Shown piece after piece: positions 7,262-14,533 of a stretch of 14,533 bases of DNA (position 1 is its first letter; every line of letters starts with the position of its first letter). The stretch spans positions 1 through 14,533 of the forward strand of contig NZ_CAMPGZ010000102.1 in assembly GCF_946885725.1 (NCBI RefSeq), in the 5' to 3' direction. The translations under genes and the position numbers were made by a program. Origin of the DNA: an uncultured Nocardioides sp. Lineage in GTDB: Bacteria; Actinomycetota; Actinomycetes; Propionibacteriales; Nocardioidaceae. The notes under the pieces were generated by a model. The model was not told the origin of the DNA. It did not search any database and worked only from the letters and a program-made list of their open reading frames with translations.

Positions 7262-8145
7262 CCATCACCCCGACGGCGCCGCAGCGCACCGGCGTGGCCG
7301 TGCGCTGCGTGAACGTCGTGCAGATCTACACCACCGCCGGCGGCCACGACGTGGTCGCGCTGCGCGGGGTGAACCTCGACATCCGCCCCGGCGAGCAGGT
7401 CGCGCTGCTCGGGCCGTCCGGCTCGGGCAAGTCGACGCTGCTCAGCCTGTTCGGCGGAGTGCTCCGTCCCTCCGCGGGGAAGGTCGTCGTCGACGGCCAG
7501 GACATCTCGCGGATCAGCGAAGCCGAGCTCGGGCGGCTTCGCTCCGGGACGGTGGCATCGTTGCTGCAGGGCGCCACGCGCAACCTGCTGCCGTACGCCG
7601 GCGCCGTGGACAACATCGAGTTCGCCCGCCGCGCCGTCCCGCCCGCCGTACGACGCCGGCTGCCGTCGGCGGAGGAGCTGCTCGAGCGGCTCGGGCTCGG
7701 CGACCTCGTCGGCCGCCCGCTCTCGGCGATGTCCGGCGGCGAGCGTCAGCGCATCGCGTTCGCGGCCGCGGTGTCGTCCGGCCCCGGCCTGCTGCTCGCC
7801 GACGAGCCCACGTCGCAGCTCGCGCACGACGACCGCGACGCGATGCTCGAGCTGATCCACCTGGTCAACCGCGAGTTCGGCACCACCGTCGTGCTGGTCA
7901 CGCACGACCCCGAGGTCGCGCAGCAGATGCCGCGCAGCATCACCATCCGCAACGGCCGGATCGGCTCCGAGGGCCGGCACGGCTTCGACTTCGGTGTCGT
8001 CGACGAGGACGGCACCGTGCACATCCCCGACGACCTGGCCGACCGGTTCCCCGCCGGCATGCTGGTGCGCTTCGAGCCCACCGACGCCGGCGTCCTGCTC
8101 GTCCCGGTCGACGAGCCCGGTACGACGCACGAGGAGCGCGCGTGA
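7258..8145 (+). CDS. ABC transporter ATP-binding protein 2 with AbrB-like C-terminal tail
   Basis: The protein has 295 residues. The ATPase core has Walker A GPSGSGKS (52-59), Q-loop Gln104, signature MSGGE (158-162), Walker B LLLADE (178-183) and His216. The D-loop reads TSQLAHD, so the usual Asp after Leu is Ala189. After the core, residues 243-285 form a tail with VDEDGTVHIPDDLADRF followed by PAGMLVRFEPTDAGVLLVPV. This has the pattern of the swapped-hairpin AbrB/MazE domain (G-x-hydrophobic-x-IP, then pGxxVxFE and a final hydrophobic strand). GTG 7258 overlaps the preceding stop, and its own stop overlaps the permease GTG. With the first ATPase it likely forms a heterodimeric engine under the single permease. 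Confidence 0.9.
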   Translation: MTITPTAPQRTGVAVRCVNVVQIYTTAGGHDVVALRGVNLDIRPGEQVALLGPSGSGKSTLLSLFGGVLRPSAGKVVVDGQDISRISEAELGRLRSGTVASLLQGATRNLLPYAGAVDNIEFARRAVPPAVRRRLPSAEELLERLGLGDLVGRPLSAMSGGERQRIAFAAAVSSGPGLLLADEPTSQLAHDDRDAMLELIHLVNREFGTTVVLVTHDPEVAQQMPRSITIRNGRIGSEGRHGFDFGVVDEDGTVHIPDDLADRFPAGMLVRFEPTDAGVLLVPVDEPGTTHEERA

Positions 8146-11100
8146 AGATCCTCCTCGCGGGACTGTGGTCCCGGCGTGGCATCAACCTGGCCGCGCTGCT
8201 GGTCATCTGGGTCGCGGTCACCGCAGCGGTGCTCGGCCCGATGTACGGCCGCGCCTCGGGCGAGCACCTCGTCGACACCCGGCTCGACGCACGGGCGCCG
8301 TACACGACCGGGCTCGCCTTCTCGCTCCCCGCGAGCGAGGAGGCGCCGAAGGGGTCGCCCGACCGCTACACCCCGCCCGACCCGCAGGTCCTGGTCGACC
8401 AGGCGTCGGCGACGCTCGCGGGCGAGGAGCGCGACCGGTACTGGCCCGAGGAGACCCGCTGGCTGATCGACCGCGGCGGGACGATGCCCTGGGGCGACAA
8501 GACCTTCCAGGTGCCGCTGTACTGGCGCGACGGCATGTGCGATCTCGCCACCGTCGACGGCCGCTGCCCCGCGGCGCCGGGCGAGGTGCTGGTGCAGGAC
8601 GTCATGGCCGGGACGATGGGCGTCGGGGCCGGTGACACGATCACGCTGACATTCACCGACGCCTACCTGCAGCGGGTGCGCCGCGGCGGCGACCAGTCCC
8701 AGCTCTTCGAGTCCGAGCGACGGCGCAACGAGACGTACGACGTCGTCGGCACCTACTCCGTCCCCGATCCGGACTCCCCGGCGTGGTTCGACCTCTCACG
8801 GTTCACCGGCATCGAGAACCTCGTCCCGCCACCGGCGAAGGGTCAGCCGACCGCGCCCACCGCGCCCGCCATGCTCACCGACCCGGGCTCGATGGTGTCG
8901 CAGACCTTCCGCGGCGGTGTCGACCGCCCGATCGACACGAGTGCGGTCGACCTCGCCACGATGGACGACGCCGAGGCGGTCGCCACGGCCTACCAGGACG
9001 AGCTGCTCGAGGTCAGCAGCGGCGGCGAGGTCGAGCAGCTCGAGCTGAACACGCTCTTCGACGGGGTCCGCGCCGAGCGCACGCTGCTGTCCCGCGTGAT
9101 GCTCGCCGCCCTGGCTCCGCTGGTGGTGCTGGCCCTGCTGCTGCTCTTCGCGCTGGTGTCGGCCGGTGCGGCGCTGCGACGGCCGTACGTCGCCCTCGCC
9201 AAGCTGCGCGGGCACTCGCGCCGGCAGGTGTTCGGCTTCGCGGTGGGGGAGCCGTTCCTGGTCGTGCTGGTGGCGGCACCGCTCGCGCTGGGCACCGCTG
9301 TGCTGATCGCCCACCTGGTCGCGCGGACCTGGTTCGCTCCCGGCATCCCGGTCGAGCTCGACGCCACCGCCTGGCTCGCCCTCGTCGTGGTCTCGCTGTC
9401 GGCGATGGCCGCGTCGGCGCTCGCCGCCCTCGACGTGATCCGCGAGCCGCTGTCGCGCGCGCTCGCCTCCGCGCTCACCCGGCGGGGTAGCTCGCGCGGC
9501 GCGCTGGTGATGCGCACCGCGGTCGTCGCTGTGGCCGTCGCCGCCGTGGCCCAGCTGCTGACCTCTGCCGACCAGTCCAGCCAGCTGCTCGCGCTGCTGG
9601 CCCCGATGCTCATCGCGCTGGCCGTCGCGGTCGGCGGGGCCTGGCTGCTCCGGCAGCTGAGCAACCGCTGGCTCACCCGCACGACGTACCGCGACGGGAC
9701 CCCGTCGTACCTCGCCTCCCGCCGGCTCGCCCGCCGCACCGACCTGGCCAACCTGATGGTGCCGCTGCTGCTCGCGGTCTCGGTGATCGCGTTCGCGGTC
9801 TCCGCCACCGCGGTCTCCGACGACTGGCGGGTCAGCCGCGCCCGGGCCGAGGTCGGCGCCGCGCGCACGTTCCAGACCGAGGTGTCGGCCGCCCGGCTCC
9901 TGCACGTGGCCCGCGAGGTCGACCCCGACGGGCGCTACCTCGCGGCCGCCGCGGTCGAGAACGCCGGCGACGACATGACCCGCCGCCTGCTCGTCGACAC
10001 CACGCGCTTCAGCAAGGTCGTGGCCTGGGACCCGTCCTGGTCCGACGTCGACGCGAGCCGGATCGAGGAGGAGCTGCGGCCGCCGCGCAACCGGATCACG
10101 TTCGAGGGCGAGGAGATCACCGTCGCCGTCCGGGACGTCGAGCTGACCTCGTCGACCGGCACACCGTCGGTGCTGTGGGTGCAGTACGTCGACGGCACCG
10201 GCGAGCAGCGCAACACCGAGCTGGGAGAACTCCGCAACGAGCGCGGTGTACAGGAGATGGCCGCGAAGCTGCGTGGCTGCGAGGACGGCTGTGTCCTGGA
10301 GCAGATCTTCCTCAGCGGCGACAGCCTCTCGGTCCTCGACGCCGACGGCCACCTGACGATCGAGTCCGTGCGCGTCGACGGCCGTGAGGTCGACTGGCGG
10401 CTGACGGACGACGGCGCGTGGCGGCCGGCCCGTCCGTTCCCGGTCTCGCTGGTCGACCCGCCCGTGGAGCTCACGACGGGTCCGCAGGGCCTGCGTCTCG
10501 ACGTGTACCTCGGCCAGCTCCCGCCTGGCGAGGACGACGCGCCGACGATGGTCGCCGGGTTCGCGCGGATCACCCCGGCGTCCGCCCCCGACGTGCTCCC
10601 GGTGGTCGTCGCAGAGAACACCGAGACGCCCGCCGCCGCGAGGATCGGCGCGGGGACGGCGATCCGCTACGACGACTCCGTGGTGGTCGGCTCCGGGCTC
10701 AACGGGTCGGCCGCGCCGATGCGCGTCGTGACCCGGGCGCACGCCCTCCCCGGCCTGGGCAACGAGGGCTCGATGGCCGACCTGGAGACGTCGCTGGTCG
10801 AGTTCGACCCGCCGTACGGCGCCTCGGTCCTGCCGCAGCTGTGGGTCGCTCCGGGTACGCCGCAGGCGGTGCTCGACGACGTCGCCGCGGCCGGCGTGCC
10901 GCTGACCCCGCTCAGCGACCTCGACGAGAGGCTCGACGCGTTGCGCAACGACGCGTTCAGCCTCGGCCTGCGGCTGTTCCTCGTCGTGGGCGTGGCAACG
11001 CTGGTGCTCGCGATCTTCGGCGTCTTCGCGTCGGCGGTGCTGCAGTCGCGGTGGCGGTCCTACGAGGTCGCCTCGCTGCGCGTCGTCGGCGTCTCGAGCG

Positions 11101-11387
11101 GCACGCTGCTGCGCGCCTCGGTGCTGGAGTACGTCGTGATGCTCGGTCTGGCCGTCGTCCTCGGCGTCGGCTCGGCGTTCGCGGCGGTCCGGCTGGTGCT
11201 GCCGGCGCTGAGCCTCGGCAACGCGGGGGAGTACGAGCCGGCTCCGCTCTACGCCACCCACACCCCGGTGCTGCTCGGCGTCGGGCTCGCGCTGTTCGCG
11301 GTCGCGGCCGCCATCGCGGTGCTGGTCTCGCGACGGGTCACCCGGCTGGGCCGGCCGGCGATCCTGCGCTGGGCCGAGCAGGGCTGA
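8142..11387 (+). CDS. FtsX/ABC3-type ABC permease, 1081 aa, two extracytoplasmic domains
   Basis: This is a large permease with about ten spans: one near 14-35, three between 315 and 433, three between 454 and 558, and three between 938 and 1066. The arrangement resembles two MacB/FtsX halves fused, with large external domains at about 36-314 and 559-937. Each external domain has a close Cys pair (133/142 and 713/717) that could form a disulfide. The conserved cytosolic coupling motifs ALAKLRGHSRRQVFGF (355-370) and EVASLRVVGVSSGTLLRA (976-993) fit FtsX permeases. GTG 8142 overlaps the preceding stop; earlier in-frame codons belong to the overlapping ATPase genes. The substrate is unknown. 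Candidates include lipids, lipoproteins, antimicrobial peptides, or signalling to a cell-wall hydrolase. Confidence 0.88.
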   Translation: MKILLAGLWSRRGINLAALLVIWVAVTAAVLGPMYGRASGEHLVDTRLDARAPYTTGLAFSLPASEEAPKGSPDRYTPPDPQVLVDQASATLAGEERDRYWPEETRWLIDRGGTMPWGDKTFQVPLYWRDGMCDLATVDGRCPAAPGEVLVQDVMAGTMGVGAGDTITLTFTDAYLQRVRRGGDQSQLFESERRRNETYDVVGTYSVPDPDSPAWFDLSRFTGIENLVPPPAKGQPTAPTAPAMLTDPGSMVSQTFRGGVDRPIDTSAVDLATMDDAEAVATAYQDELLEVSSGGEVEQLELNTLFDGVRAERTLLSRVMLAALAPLVVLALLLLFALVSAGAALRRPYVALAKLRGHSRRQVFGFAVGEPFLVVLVAAPLALGTAVLIAHLVARTWFAPGIPVELDATAWLALVVVSLSAMAASALAALDVIREPLSRALASALTRRGSSRGALVMRTAVVAVAVAAVAQLLTSADQSSQLLALLAPMLIALAVAVGGAWLLRQLSNRWLTRTTYRDGTPSYLASRRLARRTDLANLMVPLLLAVSVIAFAVSATAVSDDWRVSRARAEVGAARTFQTEVSAARLLHVAREVDPDGRYLAAAAVENAGDDMTRRLLVDTTRFSKVVAWDPSWSDVDASRIEEELRPPRNRITFEGEEITVAVRDVELTSSTGTPSVLWVQYVDGTGEQRNTELGELRNERGVQEMAAKLRGCEDGCVLEQIFLSGDSLSVLDADGHLTIESVRVDGREVDWRLTDDGAWRPARPFPVSLVDPPVELTTGPQGLRLDVYLGQLPPGEDDAPTMVAGFARITPASAPDVLPVVVAENTETPAAARIGAGTAIRYDDSVVVGSGLNGSAAPMRVVTRAHALPGLGNEGSMADLETSLVEFDPPYGASVLPQLWVAPGTPQAVLDDVAAAGVPLTPLSDLDERLDALRNDAFSLGLRLFLVVGVATLVLAIFGVFASAVLQSRWRSYEVASLRVVGVSSGTLLRASVLEYVVMLGLAVVLGVGSAFAAVRLVLPALSLGNAGEYEPAPLYATHTPVLLGVGLALFAVAAAIAVLVSRRVTRLGRPAILRWAEQG

Positions 11388-11395
11388 TCGCCAAG

Positions 11396-11414
11396 TCAGG
11401 TTAGGCTGTCCTAA
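11396..11414 (+). promoter_or_regulatory. Iron box (DtxR/IdeR operator) of the siderophore importer operon
   Basis: TCAGGTTAGGCTGTCCTAA agrees with the DtxR/IdeR consensus TTAGGTTAGSCTAACCTAA at 16 of 19 positions and keeps the TTAGG...CCTAA core. It starts 8 bases after the stop of the upstream permease and ends 30 bases before the first importer gene. This separates the importer from the preceding ABC operon in regulation, and repression under iron sufficiency is expected. Confidence 0.85.
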
Positions 11415-11444
11415 GTAAGCAGCCGACCGTCCGAGGATCGTCCC

Positions 11445-12524
11445 GTGTCCGCACCCGCCGCGACCCGCCCCGCCGGGCCCGGTGCCGACGCCGCCCTCGA
11501 CCCCCCTAGCGCTCCGGCCGCGCGCCGCGCGTCGACCCGGATGGCGGGGCTGCTCGCGCTCCTCGGCGTGCTTGCCGCGGTCTGCCTGCTGAGCCTCGCC
11601 TGGGGTGCCCGCGACGTCCCGCTCGGCACGGTCTGGGACGCGCTGGTCGCGCCGATCACGGGTGACAACGACCACGCCGTCGTGCGCGACCTGCGGTTGC
11701 CGCGCACGGTCGTCGGGCTGCTCGCCGGCGTCGCGCTCGGCGTCGCCGGCGCGCTGATGCAGGGGCTCACCCGGAACCCGATCGCCGACCCCGGCCTGCT
11801 CGGCATCAACGCCGGCGCCTCGCTCGCGGTGGTGGGCGCGATCTCCTTGCTCGGTGTCGGCTCGGCGAGCGGCTTCGTGTGGTTCGCCTTCCTCGGCGCC
11901 GCGGCCGCCGCCCTCGTCGTGTACGGCGTGGCCTCGGTCGGCTGGGGCGGCGTCACCCCGGTGAAGCTCGCGCTCGTCGGTGCGGCCTTCGCCGCGGTGG
12001 CGACCTCCGCGACCACCGTCGTGCTGCTGACCGACGAGCGGGTGCTGGCGCAGTACCGCTTCTGGCAGGTCGGCTCCCTGGTCAACCGGCCGTGGTCGAC
12101 GATCGCGGTGCTGGCGCCGTTCGTGCTGCTCGGCCTGGTGCTCGCCGTACCGACCATGCGGTTCCTCAACGCCGTCGCCCTCGGGGACGACCTCGCCCGC
12201 GGCCTCGGCCAGAACGTCGTCGTCGGCCGGCTGCTGGTGCTCGCTGCTGTGGTGCTGCTCTGCGGCGCCGCCACCTCGCTGGCCGGACCGATCGCGTTCG
12301 TCGGGCTGTTGGTTCCACACGTCGCGCGCGCCGTGGTCGGCCCGGACCACCGGTGGGTGCTGCCGTACTCCGCCGTGCTCGGCCCCGTCGTCCTCCTCGT
12401 CGCGGACGTGGCCGGCCGGCTCGTTGCCAGGCCGTCGGAGATCGAGGCCGGCCTGGTCGTCGCGGTGATCGGGGCGCCGGTGCTGATCGCGCTGGTGCGC
12501 GGCACGAAGGCGGCCGGCGCATGA
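11445..12524 (+). CDS. Ferric-siderophore ABC permease 1 (FecCD family)
   Basis: This is a 359-residue inner-membrane subunit of a BtuCD-type importer. A Pro/Ala-rich cytosolic lead of about 32 residues precedes some nine to ten hydrophobic segments. The FecCD hallmark RLPRTVVGLLAGVALGVAGA is followed by QGLTRNPIADPGLLGINAGA and, near the C-terminus, by GPIAFVGLLVPHVAR, which fits the coupling-helix region of FepD/FhuB-type permeases. The start GTG 11445 has GAGGA (11433-11437) at 7 bases spacing. The stop overlaps the next ATG (ATGA). An iron box lies just upstream, which favours ferric siderophores over cobalamin or heme as substrate. Confidence 0.93.
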   Translation: MSAPAATRPAGPGADAALDPPSAPAARRASTRMAGLLALLGVLAAVCLLSLAWGARDVPLGTVWDALVAPITGDNDHAVVRDLRLPRTVVGLLAGVALGVAGALMQGLTRNPIADPGLLGINAGASLAVVGAISLLGVGSASGFVWFAFLGAAAAALVVYGVASVGWGGVTPVKLALVGAAFAAVATSATTVVLLTDERVLAQYRFWQVGSLVNRPWSTIAVLAPFVLLGLVLAVPTMRFLNAVALGDDLARGLGQNVVVGRLLVLAAVVLLCGAATSLAGPIAFVGLLVPHVARAVVGPDHRWVLPYSAVLGPVVLLVADVAGRLVARPSEIEAGLVVAVIGAPVLIALVRGTKAAGA

Positions 12525-13576
12525 CGCTGCCGGCCCTGGAGCGGGATGCGACCGAGCGGCTCCAGCGGGTCGCCGTACGCCGCCGCACCCGCAGCCTCGT
12601 CGTCGGCGCCGCCCTGGTCGTCGTCACGCTGGCCGTCGTCGTCGTGAACCTGTCCGTCGGCGACCTGCCCATCCCGTTCGGCCAGGTCCTCGCCACGCTG
12701 GTCGGCCGCGGCGACGAGACCTCGACGCTGGTGCTGGTGGAGTTCCGCCTGCCGCGGCTGGTCCTCGGCGCGCTGGTCGGGGTCTCGTTCGGCCTCGCCG
12801 GCGGGCTGTTCCAGAGCGTGCTGCACAACCCGCTCGCCAGTCCAGACATCATCGGCGTCACCCAGGGCGCGAGCGTCGGCGCGGTCGGCGCGCTGCTCGT
12901 CCTCGGCCTCGGCGGAGCGGCCGTCGCCGTCGGCGCGCTCGTCGGCGCGGCCGTGGTGGTGGGCGCCAACGTGCTGCTGATGTGGCGCGGCGGCCTGTCC
13001 GGGCACCGGTTCGTGCTGTGCGGGATCGGGCTGGCGTTCGTCGCGACCAGCGTGCTCGGCTACCTGCTCACCCGCAGCGACGTGCGCAACGCCCAGGAGG
13101 CGCTGGTCTGGCTGAGCGGCTCGGTTGCGGCCGCCACCTGGGAGGGCGACGCCCGCCTCGCGGTCGCGCTCGCCGTGCTCGTCCCGGCCGCGCTGCTGCT
13201 GTCGCCGCGGCTGCGCATGCTGGGTCTCGGGGACGAGGCGGCCGGCGCCCTCGGCGTACCCGCCGGACGCACCCGGCTCACCGCCCTCGCCCTCGGTACG
13301 GCGCTCGCGGCGGCCGGCACCGCGGCGGCCGGCCCCGTGGCGTTCGTCGCGCTCGCGGCGGCGCCCATCGCCCGGCGGCTCGTGGGCGACGGCCGGGTGG
13401 CGCTGCTCCCCACGGCGCTGGTCGGCGTCACGATCGTCACCGCGTCCGACTTCGTCGCCCAGCACTCGGTTCCCGGCATCGACGTACCCGTCGGGTTGGT
13501 CACCGGCCTGGTCGGCGGAGGCTACCTGCTCTGGCTCCTCACCTCGTCCAGGCCCCTCACCGGAGGCATCCGATGA
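12521..13576 (+). CDS. Ferric-siderophore ABC permease 2 (FecCD family)
   Basis: This is a 351-residue partner permease, FepG-like by position. It has about nine to ten hydrophobic segments after a basic cytosolic lead (RLQRVAVRRRTRS). FecCD motifs are FRLPRLVLGALVGVSFGLAG, FQSVLHNPLASPDIIGVTQG, and the later AAGPVAFVALAAAPIARRL. It should form the heterodimeric channel with the preceding permease. Both ends overlap neighbours by ATGA, giving a translationally coupled chain permease-permease-ATPase. Confidence 0.93.
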   Translation: MTLPALERDATERLQRVAVRRRTRSLVVGAALVVVTLAVVVVNLSVGDLPIPFGQVLATLVGRGDETSTLVLVEFRLPRLVLGALVGVSFGLAGGLFQSVLHNPLASPDIIGVTQGASVGAVGALLVLGLGGAAVAVGALVGAAVVVGANVLLMWRGGLSGHRFVLCGIGLAFVATSVLGYLLTRSDVRNAQEALVWLSGSVAAATWEGDARLAVALAVLVPAALLLSPRLRMLGLGDEAAGALGVPAGRTRLTALALGTALAAAGTAAAGPVAFVALAAAPIARRLVGDGRVALLPTALVGVTIVTASDFVAQHSVPGIDVPVGLVTGLVGGGYLLWLLTSSRPLTGGIR

Positions 13577-14376
13577 CCCTGACCGCCGAGAACGTCCACC
13601 TCGCCTACGACAAGCGCGAGGTCGTGCACGGCATCGACCTGACCGTGCCGACCGGTGCCGTCACCGTTGTGGTAGGCGCGAACGGCTGCGGCAAGTCCAC
13701 GCTGCTGCGCGGGCTCGGCCGGCTGCTCCGGCCCACCGCCGGCCGGGTCACGCTCGACGACCGGGACATCGCCACGATCGGCACCAAGCGGCTCGCCGCC
13801 GAGGTCGGCCTGCTCCCGCAGCAGCCGGTCGCTCCCGAGGGCATCACCGTCGGCGACCTCGTCGGCCGCGGCAGGTATCCGCACCAGGGAGCCTTCCGGC
13901 GCTGGACCGCCGAGGACACCGCGGTGGTCGCGCAGGCGCTGGCCGCGACCGGCACCCACGACCTCGCGGACCGGAGGATGGACGAGCTTTCGGGCGGCCA
14001 GCGGCAGCGCGTCTGGATCGCGATGGCCCTGGCCCAGCAGACCGACGTGCTGCTGCTCGACGAGCCCACGACGTACCTCGACGTCGCGCACCAGGTCGAG
14101 GTCCTCGACCTGCTCGCGTCGGTCAACCGGGAGCGCGGCACGACCATCGTGATGGTGCTGCACGACCTGAACCTCGCCGCCCGCTACGCCGACCACCTCG
14201 TCGTGATGGCCGGGGGACGGGTGCTCACCGAGGGGGCGCCGGCCGACGTGCTCACGCAGGCGACCGTGCAGGAGGCGTTCGGGCTGAGCTGCGTCGTGGT
14301 GCCGGACCCGGTCACGGGCGGGCCGCTGGTGGTGCCGGTGTCCGCACCCCGACCAGCCGTCACGTCCATGGCCTGA
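13573..14376 (+). CDS. Ferric-siderophore ABC ATP-binding protein (FepC/FhuC type)
   Basis: This 267-residue ATPase energises the two FecCD permeases. It has Walker A GANGCGKS (35-42), Q-loop Gln83, the FepC-type segment ITVGDLVGRGRYPHQG (91-106), signature LSGGQ (139-143), Walker B VLLLDE (159-164), D-loop TYLD and the switch in LHDLN (196-200, His197). All ATPase motifs are complete. The tail after about residue 240 (VTGGPLVVPVSAP) is slightly longer than usual. The start ATG 13573 overlaps the preceding stop. Its own TGA is immediately followed by an iron box, so the operon probably ends here or continues weakly into the binding-protein gene. Confidence 0.94.
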   Translation: MTLTAENVHLAYDKREVVHGIDLTVPTGAVTVVVGANGCGKSTLLRGLGRLLRPTAGRVTLDDRDIATIGTKRLAAEVGLLPQQPVAPEGITVGDLVGRGRYPHQGAFRRWTAEDTAVVAQALAATGTHDLADRRMDELSGGQRQRVWIAMALAQQTDVLLLDEPTTYLDVAHQVEVLDLLASVNRERGTTIVMVLHDLNLAARYADHLVVMAGGRVLTEGAPADVLTQATVQEAFGLSCVVVPDPVTGGPLVVPVSAPRPAVTSMA

Positions 14377-14395
14377 TTAGGTTAGCCTTACCTAA
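14377..14395 (+). promoter_or_regulatory. Iron box (DtxR/IdeR operator) of the siderophore-binding lipoprotein gene
   Basis: TTAGGTTAGCCTTACCTAA differs from the DtxR/IdeR consensus TTAGGTTAGSCTAACCTAA at only one base. It begins at the base after the stop codon of the ATPase gene and ends 46 bases before the ATG of the binding protein. It therefore marks a separate iron-repressed promoter for that gene. Confidence 0.92.
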
Positions 14396-14441
14396 GTCGC
14401 GGTCGAAGAGTGTGCCGCGCCCGAGACAGAAGGTAGGCAGC

Positions 14442-14533
14442 ATGACCCGTCGTTCCAGGTTCCTGCGGACCGTCGCCGCCGTCGGCACCGCCGCCGCGAT
14501 GCTCGCGCTCGCCGCGTGCGGCAGCGGCTCGAG
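14442..14533 (+). CDS. Siderophore-binding lipoprotein, N-terminus only (cut by right edge)
   Basis: Thirty codons are visible. They encode a basic MTRRSRFLR start, a hydrophobic segment and a lipobox LAAC with the lipidated cysteine at position 26, followed by the flexible GSGS usual after it. This is a type II signal peptide, so the mature protein is anchored outside the membrane. Nothing of the binding domain is visible. The function as the solute-binding subunit of the adjacent importer is inferred from position and from the iron box upstream. The leader AGAAGG (14428-14433) lies 8 bases before the ATG. Confidence 0.85.
   Translation, partial: MTRRSRFLRTVAAVGTAAAMLALAACGSGS

Noticed and set aside
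8796..12350. A very long open frame (over 1100 codons) on the minus strand opposite the ABC permease and first siderophore permease
   Set aside because: Its translation is an Arg/Glu/Gly/His-rich mixture without domains, and the plus-strand genes beneath it are clear families with complete motifs. Long antisense frames are normal in DNA of this G+C content.

Overview
The window is about 70% or more G+C, codons almost always end in G or C, GTG and TTG starts are frequent, and DtxR/IdeR-type iron boxes and a mycobacterial-type LexA box are present. All of this points to a high-GC actinobacterium. The gene content (DUF222 protein, epimerase/thiolase/MeaB block, F420-dependent oxidoreductase) resembles Nocardioides and relatives, but that genus is my inference. 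The window holds 14 protein genes, two of them cut by the window edges. No gene-free gap exceeds about 175 bases, and I see no tRNA, rRNA, CRISPR array or insertion sequence.

Left part (1-3641). A DUF222/13E12-type gene runs off the left edge on the minus strand, with a near-perfect SOS (LexA) box 32 bases before its start. Next comes a methylmalonyl-CoA epimerase gene (minus), divergent from a thiolase gene that overlaps meaB by 4 bases. These three belong to propionate, branched-chain and short-chain acyl-CoA metabolism: thiolytic cleavage or condensation of acetoacetyl-CoA, racemisation of methylmalonyl-CoA, and GTP-dependent protection of the B12-dependent mutase. The mutase itself is not in the window. 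A stem-loop separates meaB from the convergent next gene.

Middle part (3642-6547). Two minus-strand genes probably form one transcript: a conserved protein of unknown function (137 aa) and a 484-aa fusion. The fusion joins a polynucleotide-kinase-like P-loop domain, with an apparently complete active site, to an F420-type luciferase-like oxidoreductase. Divergent from them are a 49-aa single-span membrane peptide and a membrane-anchored PH-domain (DUF304-like) protein. The stop codon of the PH gene lies inside the first of four 14-bp tandem repeats, which are followed by a 52-bp imperfect inverted repeat.

Right part (6548-14533). The first operon is an ABC3/MacB-like system: two different ATPases and one 1081-aa, ten-span FtsX-type permease, chained by two GTGA overlaps. 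The second ATPase has lost the D-loop aspartate and carries a C-terminal tail resembling an AbrB/MazE-type domain. The second operon is a ferric-siderophore importer (two FecCD permeases and a FepC-type ATPase, chained by ATGA overlaps) under an iron box. A second, almost ideal iron box precedes the siderophore-binding lipoprotein gene cut by the right edge. The importer should therefore be repressed by iron-loaded DtxR/IdeR, with the binding protein controlled from its own promoter.
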